From Larix sibirica (lineage: Eukaryota > Streptophyta > Pinopsida > Pinales > Pinaceae), in NCBI GenBank assembly GCA_004151065.3, contig NWUY0300012868.1, positions 9,136 through 35,279 on the forward strand: a stretch of 26,144 nt of DNA, written 5' to 3'. The translations under genes and the position numbers were made by a program. Positions 20,901 to 26,144 of this stretch are shown in pieces. A model generated the notes under the pieces. That model saw only the letters and a program-made list of their open reading frames with translations, did not search any database and was not told the origin of the DNA. The first letter of the stretch is position 1. Every line of letters begins with the position of its first letter.

Positions 20901-22059
20901 GGGTGATCGATTAAAACAAGGGGCCTTCAATTTAGTGCCTTTGGATTTTGAATATTATTGCATCCTATATTTTGTTTTTGTTTCTGCCACATGTTCCCCT
21001 TCAAGACTGTCAAACTCTTTCACATTTATGTAAATAAGGATGAGATAAAGGGTTTTCTTATATATTTGGAAATACAAGGACTATTATGAAATGAACTATT
21101 TGTAGGTGTCGATTATACACTTTTCAAGTTAGAGGACCATGTTGTTCCTAGAAAATGTGAAACCAATCAAGTTCAAATATAGTAGTATTTGGAACGGGTT
21201 GAGGGGGTGATGGTCAAGGTATAAAATAATTATCAAATGGATGGTCATTTAAGTTCCAATTTAGAGAGATAATTTGATGATTCATGCTCATGGATATTAT
21301 AAGCATCTTAAAAGGTTTCCTTTTCTTCTTCCACTTAGGTTGGGAACATTGGATGAACTATAAGGATTTTCCCATTCTTGTGAGGATGAGAGAAAGAAGA
21401 GGCAGGAATACTCAACTATTTGAGGTTATTTTCTAATTCCAAGGTTAGATCCTTAGCATATTCAAGATAAATTATCCTATTATCCTCGAGGAGAAAACTA
21501 ACATTGGGCACCATGATTTTCATATAATAAATTGATACTGTATGGCCTAGAGGTGTGAGGGGTCCTACCCAAGGTAGAATAAATGATTTTTAAATTTATG
21601 AACACAATCTCCATCATGAATGGAGATCATGTTAAAACCTTTCAACAAGAAGGCAACATCGTAGGCCCCTTGAAACTTTTTCTTGATTTATTTCTTAACT
21701 AAATCCCATTTTTATAGAGGGAGTAGAGAGAAAACAATACAATCTCATAACATATACTTCAAAGGAATGTATATACTTCAAAGGAATGTATGAATAACAT
21801 AATGGGAAAATCCTAAAACTCAACTCTTATGTGGGTGAAGAATCATCATGTTCTTATAAGTGTCCTCAATTGTAAAAGCAATATTCTCACTATACTTATA
21901 CATTTTGTTATGTGTACCATGAAAATATTATACTTATCAATTTTGTTATGTGTACCATGAAAATATTAAGTAAATTAGCACCTAATTATTTAAGAAGTTT
22001 TGGTCTCCATGATAGGGTAGCCGTTATTTCAAGAATATTAGCCAACTAAGACATCCTTG
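20901..22059. other. Anonymous DNA with weak coding debris and small duplications
   Basis: On the minus strand an open stretch of ~50 codons lies at about 21575-21423 (it includes SIYYMKIMVPNVSFLLED), possibly part of the same decayed protein as 20274-20900, but without a recognised domain. A 38-bp tandem duplication occupies 21893-21968 (shared phrase TTTTGTTATGTGTACCATGA), and a 19-bp one lies at 21750-21790 (ACTTCAAAGGAATGTAT). Nothing else is supported. Confidence 0.4.
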
Positions 22060-22510
22060 AATAGCTTGAGCAATTCCTTAGATACAAATATATTATGTAC
22101 ACTATATAATGTTAGCAAGGTTAAGACTTAAGTATATTACTATAGAAGGGAAATATTGTTTGACAACCTTTAATTTGGTTGGCATCTACATAAGAGTGTT
22201 AGACAAGATGATCCTTTAATAACCAAAGAAATTCCTTGGACAAAGATAGATTATGAACACCAAATAATGTTAGAAAGTTTAGGACTTAAGAATACTTCTA
22301 TAGAAGGGAAACATTGTTTAATAACCTTTAATTTGGTTGGCACCAAAGGAAGAGTGGTGGACAAGAGTCAAAATAGAGATAGATTATGAACACTATATAA
22401 TGATAGAAAGGTTAGGACTTAAGTATGGTACAATATGAGGAAAATAATTGTTGAATAACCTTTAATTTGATTGGAAACTAAGGAACAATGGTGGAAAATA
22501 TTCCTATATA
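22060..22510. repeat. Three-unit diverged tandem repeat (~130-160 bp)
   Basis: Anchors GTTAGCAAGGTTAAGACTTAAG, GTTAGAAAGTTTAGGACTTAAG and GATAGAAAGGTTAGGACTTAAG lie near 22111, 22269 and 22401. Each is followed by a GAAGGGAAA-like stretch, AACCTTTAATTTG(G/A)TTGG and a TGGTGGACAAGA-like phrase. Plus-strand translation of unit 2 is open but unit 1 is not, so I do not call a gene. Confidence 0.75.
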
Positions 22511-22568
22511 TGTATAATTATTGTTTTGACTTTTCCTACAGGGTATCTAGTTTAAGAGGTGTTGAATT

Positions 22569-22746
22569 GGAAACCAACTCAAATCCATCTTAACTCTGCC
22601 TCTATCAAGCATCAAGAGGGATCAAATCCCTTAAGGTGCAAACCATTTTTAGAGTGAAAAACTTGAGGAAAGGTTTACTCCTCAGGGGAATTCATCCCTC
22701 TTGGTGTTTGATAGAGCCATAGTTAAGATAGATCTATGTCAGTTCC
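22569..22746. repeat. Long imperfect hairpin, ~75-bp arms, 27-base loop
   Basis: The left arm 22569-22644 pairs with the right arm 22672-22746, with one base of length difference. Well-paired blocks are ATCTTAACT, CTCTATCAA, CAAGAGGGAT and AAACC; over the inner 57 positions roughly four in five match by hand alignment. The loop 22645-22671 is A-rich. Both arms start and end with GGAA/TTCC-like sequence. It could be a fold-back element, a MITE or a precursor-type hairpin. No target-site duplication is evident and the arms match no microRNA I know. Confidence 0.75.
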
Positions 22747-22939
22747 AATTGCAACAACTCCATCAAAATGATGTTCTTTAAAACCAAAATTACCCCATTG
22801 AAATCCTTTCATCCAAAATTTTAAAAATATTTACATGATCAAGATAGTGAATTGTAATAAAGTAATCATGTCTAGTGATGATTTAGGTGAAACAAGGTAA
22901 TGAAATATAATGATGAATTACATACATATTACACAGTGG
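22747..22939. other. Spacer between hairpin and helicase remnant
   Basis: AT-rich non-coding DNA. No terminator, tail or repeat is recognised. Confidence 0.4.
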
Positions 22940-23265
22940 TCAATCTCTTTCTTCTGTTGTTCTTAAAGCCACTCGTGCCCACTTTTTCATCTTCTCATAT
23001 CAATCATATGTGAAAGGAGGTTGAATTTGAACATAATTCAAGCCCTTAACTTGAGATATTGTTGAAGTGTGAAGACATGTCTGTCTTTCTTTCTAATATT
23101 TATAGTTTCTTTCTCCAATGTTAATCCTTGTGACTTATGAATTGTCAAACCCCGAGCAAGTTTCAATGGAAGTTATTTTATTTTACCTCTTTCAATGAGT
23201 GCAATAGGAATAGTTTGGGGTGATGCTTCATCCCATAAAATCTCTTCATAATTATCAAATCTTAC
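22940..23265 (-). pseudogene. PIF1-like DNA helicase, C-terminal remnant
   Basis: PIF1-family enzymes are 5'-to-3' superfamily 1B DNA helicases; in plants many copies are stand-alone or carried by Helitrons, whose Rep-Hel protein ends in this domain. Reading the minus strand from 23265: VRFDNYEEILWDEAS and IPIALIERGKIK, a stop (23175-23173), then LPLKLARGLTIHKSQGLTLE, which contains the family's motif V (HKSQG; K-S-Q-G at 23136-23125), and INIRKK. The following motif VI, normally around ALSRV, is replaced by FTLQQYLKLRA and a stop (23040-23038). After a frameshift the tail IQPPFTYD-stop-YEKMKKWARVALRTTEERD (23026-22940) matches the end of such helicases. Walker A/B motifs are absent, because the N-terminal portion is not in the window. 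Non-functional fragment. Confidence 0.8.
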
Positions 23266-23273
23266 TAGAAACA

Positions 23274-23469
23274 TGTGGGAGGATTTAGTCCTAATTTGGG
23301 ATGATTGATTCATATACTCTCTCTCCTTCACTCTCTAACATTTCTCAATCATTATCCTACTAAAACATATGTGTGGGAGGATTTAGGCCTAATTTGAGGT
23401 GATTGATTCATATACTCTGTCTCCTCCACTCTCTAACATTTTTCAAACATTATCCCTGCTCATAAATTG
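23274..23469. repeat. 98-bp tandem duplication
   Basis: Units 23274-23371 and 23372-23469 share TGTGGGAGGATTTAG, CCTAATTTG, GATTGATTCATATACTCT, CTCTCTAACATTT and a TCATTATCC-like end. It begins immediately upstream, in coding sense, of the helicase remnant, so the duplication may include part of that former coding region. Confidence 0.85.
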
Positions 23470-24117
23470 ATATTTAATACTTTGTGGTTTATATAATAAT
23501 AAATGCATAGAGGTTAAATTGTAACTAGTATAGTATCTAGTTTTATATATAAGAGTAAGGCTAAATGTTATTAGAAAACATATGATATTTTTGGTGGCCT
23601 TCAGTCAAATGTGGATTGATGAGTCAAATGTAGGATTAAAGTAAGTGCTGATTACCTCGTCGCGTTACCACTAGATCACTTAATTATAATAAGATTTTAT
23701 CATTTTGAAAGAAATGACAAGATTAATTTATCTAAAGAAAACAAATCTTCTTAATTTTATTCTAATATTTAATATTTGAATCCAATTCATATGTTATAGA
23801 ATGGTTAATCCAAACCGACATTGTGATGCATAGGTTTTAGGTTTTTCTAATTTTTTGTATTTTCCAATATGTTATCACACAAATTCCATAATCCAAAATT
23901 ATTTATGTAAAAATATTGGTTTATGTTATCACACAAATTCCATAATCCAAAATTATTTATGTAAAATATTGGTTTCAGCAAAGATTTTACTAATTAGTTA
24001 ATAAGGGATTTGGAATTTATAGTCGTACCCGGTTTTTGTGGAGTTGGGATCATTTATGGTCATTGTTCCATACTATAAGAGAACGTAGATGTCAATATCT
24101 CGTAACCAAATATTTAT

Positions 24118-24200
24118 GGGGCAATATACCTATGCCACAATTGCAAAATTATATATGCATATATAAACATGCTAGGCTTTGAACAAATAAGGTTCCATAT
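24118..24200. repeat. 83-bp unit, first copy (left of LINE)
   Basis: It begins GGGGCAATATACC and ends GGTTCCATAT. It matches 25657-25739 with about three differences. With the LINE removed the two units lie head to tail. Confidence 0.85.
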
Positions 24201-24205
24201 GGGGC
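24193..24205. repeat. 13-bp target-site duplication, left copy, of the plus-strand LINE
   Basis: TTCCATATGGGGC, repeated exactly at 25649-25661 just after the A-rich tail. It spans the junction between the two 83-bp units. Confidence 0.9.
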
Positions 24206-25346
24206 CTAGTGTATCTTTTAATGTGTGGTTGAATGCATCCCAGCTTGGCCTGGTGGGCTCTTTGGCGGTCGAATGGAATGAATATGTTAATGGACTGAAC
24301 CATGCAAATTGTATTATCACATCGGAGGAGGATCAGCTGTTATGGTCATGGAACACAAATGACGGTTCTATCTTTGCTCAATTAGCTTATAATGCTATCT
24401 GCTCCTCGATCCCAAAGACAGGTCAGTGGTGGCATATTCAAGTCTGGAAATGGAACATACCTCGAAAGGTTAAAAAACAATTATGGTTATTATTAGAGGA
24501 AAAAATTCTGATATGGAGCAACCTTCAAAAAGAGGGTTTTCTAGTCCCGGCATTTTCCCTCTATGCTTGCAAGATGAAGAGTCTCTGATGCATCTATTTG
24601 TTCTCTGTCCATTCTCCGTGAGGGTATGCTTCTATCTAGGCAATCCATTTCAAGATTTTAGTGTTGATGGAGATTTCTCTATTCAACAATGGTTTCTTGA
24701 AGTGTTCAAACAGAATACAAAGCTAGGTTGTTTGACTTGTTTATTATCCTGGGAATTATGGAAATCCCGTAACAGACAAATTTTTTACAATGGCATTTCG
24801 GAGGCTAGCCATGTGGCATGTGTTATTCAATCATCTACACAGGACTTCGGTATTTCTTATACAGAGTTACCTCGTCTCAATGATCGGCACTCTTGTCCTC
24901 CCCATATTCTCAGATCTGGAACTTGTGGTCGCTTTGATGGTGCGGCTACTGCTACAAATGGAAAATGTGGAGCTGGAGCATTCATCGAATGTTCAAATGG
25001 TGATCGGTTTCATCTTTGGATGCATGGCGATGTGGGGACGAACACTAAAGGAGAACTATTAGCTCTTTGGCTGGTCCTTTTCTTCTCGTCCAGGGCCAAC
25101 ATCATCCTAGAACAAATTGTTGGCGACTCTTTAGCAATTGTGGATTGGGCCAATTCAAAGGCCACTATCAACTCTATAGCTTTGTCCTCCTGGTTTTCCC
25201 ATACAAAGACCCTTCTTGACAATTGTCCACAGACTTCTATTTTACATATTTTCCATGAGCACAATGCTGTGGTCGATTCCCTATATCGGCGGGGCCTCAA
25301 TGCGGTGGAGGGAATAATTTTCTATGAAATCATGGAGGGTTCATAG
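24206..25346 (+). pseudogene. LINE ORF2 C-terminal part: zf-RVT and RNase H domains
   Basis: The first frame (to 24588) contains the zf-RVT lead-in: FAQLAYNAI, WWHIQVWKWNIPRKVKKQLW. A one-base shift near 24535-24555 moves the reading to the frame ending at 25346, where LCLQDEESLMHLFVLCPFS gives the rest of the zinc-binding motif (the first Cys of the usual CxxC is missing). LLSWELWKSRNRQIFYNG follows, the segment that normally joins zf-RVT to RNase H. Numbering the second frame from 24483, the RNase H catalytic residues are all present: Asp152 (FDGAATATNG), Glu191 (TKGELLALW), Asp215 (GDSLAIVDW) and Asp265 (HNAVVDSLYRRG). In L1 elements this domain would help remove template RNA. The endonuclease and reverse transcriptase are missing. 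An open ATG at 24169 lies in the flanking repeat and joins this frame by chance. Confidence 0.88.
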
Positions 25347-25648
25347 CACCCTTCCAGTGGTTTCTGGAAAAAAATTTGAATTCTGATTTTTTTTGTGGCG
25401 ATAGTTTCCTGGCTGGATGGTCAATGCTGGCTCATCTCTTTCCTTTTATTTTCTATTTCGAACCACTTATGGGGGATTGGTATATCCCGGTTCTTTCTCT
25501 GTATCTTGGCATGGTTGCCAGTAGTCCCATGTTGCGCCTGGTGGTTGTTTTGTTGTTTGATTTTTCTGGTTTATGGACTGGCTTTCTGGATGTAAAACTT
25601 CGATACTTTTTAATATAAGTATGACCTTTATTATGTGAAAAAAAAAGA
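25347..25648 (+). other. 3' UTR and poly(A) tail of the truncated LINE
   Basis: Non-coding; it ends ATTATGTG followed by nine A residues and GA. Short frames on both strands here (25376-25618, 25395-25595 and antisense) have no domain and are chance. Confidence 0.75.
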
Positions 25649-25661
25649 TTCCATATGGGGC
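25649..25661. repeat. 13-bp target-site duplication, right copy
   Basis: TTCCATATGGGGC, identical to 24193-24205. Confidence 0.9.
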
Positions 25662-25739
25662 AATATACATGTGCCACAATTGCAAAATTATATATGCATA
25701 TATAAACATGCTAGGCTTTGAACAAATAAGGTTCCATAG
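25657..25739. repeat. 83-bp unit, second copy (right of LINE)
   Basis: Partner of 24118-24200, starting GGGGCAATATACATG. After it, homology to copy A resumes with GACGTTTTAAAGACATGTTA. Confidence 0.85.
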
Positions 25740-26144
25740 ACGTTTTAAAGACATGTTAATCTCTACGGTTGGGTTCCAATTACTAGGATCCACAAAGATG
25801 TAGGTGTTGATTATAATGTAAATTTTCTCATTTTATGATTTTTATTATCGATGAAAGTACGAAGGGAAGAAGAATTAAATGTCACAACTATGTGAATGTT
25901 GTATTAATATTAATTAATTTAGTGGTGTAGATTTGTAAGAAAAATATCATTATTTTATTGAAAATATTTTTGTTGGAAATGAAGGGTTTAATAATATTTT
26001 TTTTAATGAAAACCGCATTTATAAATAAATAATAATAGGTAACATAAATGATGTTGGTGGATATTTCTCCCTACAACATCCAAGATAAAACAATGTAAAA
26101 ATTGTTTATCTAATTGTTATGTGATTATGTAAAGAGCAACAACA

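Larger units (their letters stand above)
24206..25648 (+). mobile_element. 5'-truncated L1-type LINE, younger insertion
   Basis: About 1.44 kb inserted in repeat copy B: the last part of ORF2 (zf-RVT and RNase H), a 3' UTR (25347-25637) and a 9-base A run (25638-25646). It is flanked by a 13-bp target-site duplication. The 5' truncation is the usual outcome of incomplete target-primed reverse transcription. It has one frameshift only and keeps the RNase H frame open, so it is less decayed than the element at 14458-19802. The two are related in layout, but their protein sequences are clearly different. Confidence 0.93.
23636..26144. repeat. Dispersed AT-rich repeat, copy B, interrupted by a LINE
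   Basis: Homologue of 9533-10745, in two parts (23636-24205 and 25649-26144) around the LINE at 24206-25648. Homology with copy A continues to the window end, so its right border is not seen. A 54-bp tandem duplication within it lies at about 23869-23975 (shared phrase GTTATCACACAAATTCCATA), absent from copy A. Its first bases, read on the minus strand, include TGATCTAGTGGTAACGCG, close to a Pol III A-box; no B-box follows at the right distance. Confidence 0.85.

Noticed and set aside
22569-22746. Known microRNA gene
   Set aside because: The arms match no mature microRNA I can recall; kept only as a hairpin.
25010-25300. 96-codon antisense frame
   Set aside because: It is the shadow of the RNase H coding sequence on the other strand.
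9533-26144. Copies A and B as the two LTRs of one large retrotransposon
   Set aside because: No TG...CA ends, primer-binding site, polypurine tract or matching target duplication; the copies are well diverged and carry different internal duplications; no internal gag-pol is found between them.

Overview
This is repeat-dense nuclear DNA from a large plant genome. No intact host gene, rRNA, CRISPR array or bacterial-style operon is visible in 26 kb. The evidence for a plant is two L1-type LINEs whose ORF2 ends in a zinc-binding (zf-RVT) domain plus an RNase H domain, an arrangement known from plant L1 elements; degenerate plant-like telomeric tracts (TTAGGG/TTTAGGG mixtures); and tandem arrays with ~180-190 bp periods. 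A gymnosperm would fit the old, diverged repeat load, but the sequence does not prove it.

Layout. 1-38 is a tRNA-like T-arm/B-box at the window edge. 660-1560 holds a very diverged ~185-bp periodicity. 2900-5905 is an old ~180-bp tandem array of about 17 monomers with a higher-order duplication of ~2.05 kb offset. It runs into a CAT/GTC microsatellite zone (5895-6300), a C-rich CCCTAA-like tract (6400-6560) and three composite units of AT-rich spacer plus G-rich telomere-like sequence (6690-7950). 8323-8470 is a short ~49-bp tandem repeat and 8629-8771 an inverted repeat. 9106-9540 is a broken coiled-coil reading frame that stops where an AT-rich dispersed repeat (copy A, 9533-10745) begins. 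10745-14442 is anonymous apart from a ~330-bp tandem dimer.

14458-19802 (minus strand) is a nearly complete L1-type LINE flanked by a perfect 15-bp target-site duplication. ORF1 and ORF2 overlap by ATGA. The endonuclease, reverse transcriptase, zf-RVT and RNase H motifs can all be read, but are broken by stops and frameshifts. 19818-23635 holds more tandem repeats (~310 bp, ~145 bp, 98 bp and 38 bp periods), a strong ~178-bp hairpin and, on the minus strand, a C-terminal remnant of a PIF1-like DNA helicase. 23636-26144 is copy B of the dispersed repeat, split by a second, younger, 5'-truncated LINE (24206-25648, plus strand) with a 13-bp target-site duplication and a short poly(A) tail.

How the parts relate: nothing here works as a pathway. 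The window is a layered record of transposition, tandem expansion and decay. The order of some events can be read directly: dispersed repeat, then local tandem duplication, then LINE insertion in copy B. The only long open coding stretch is the RNase H end of the younger LINE.
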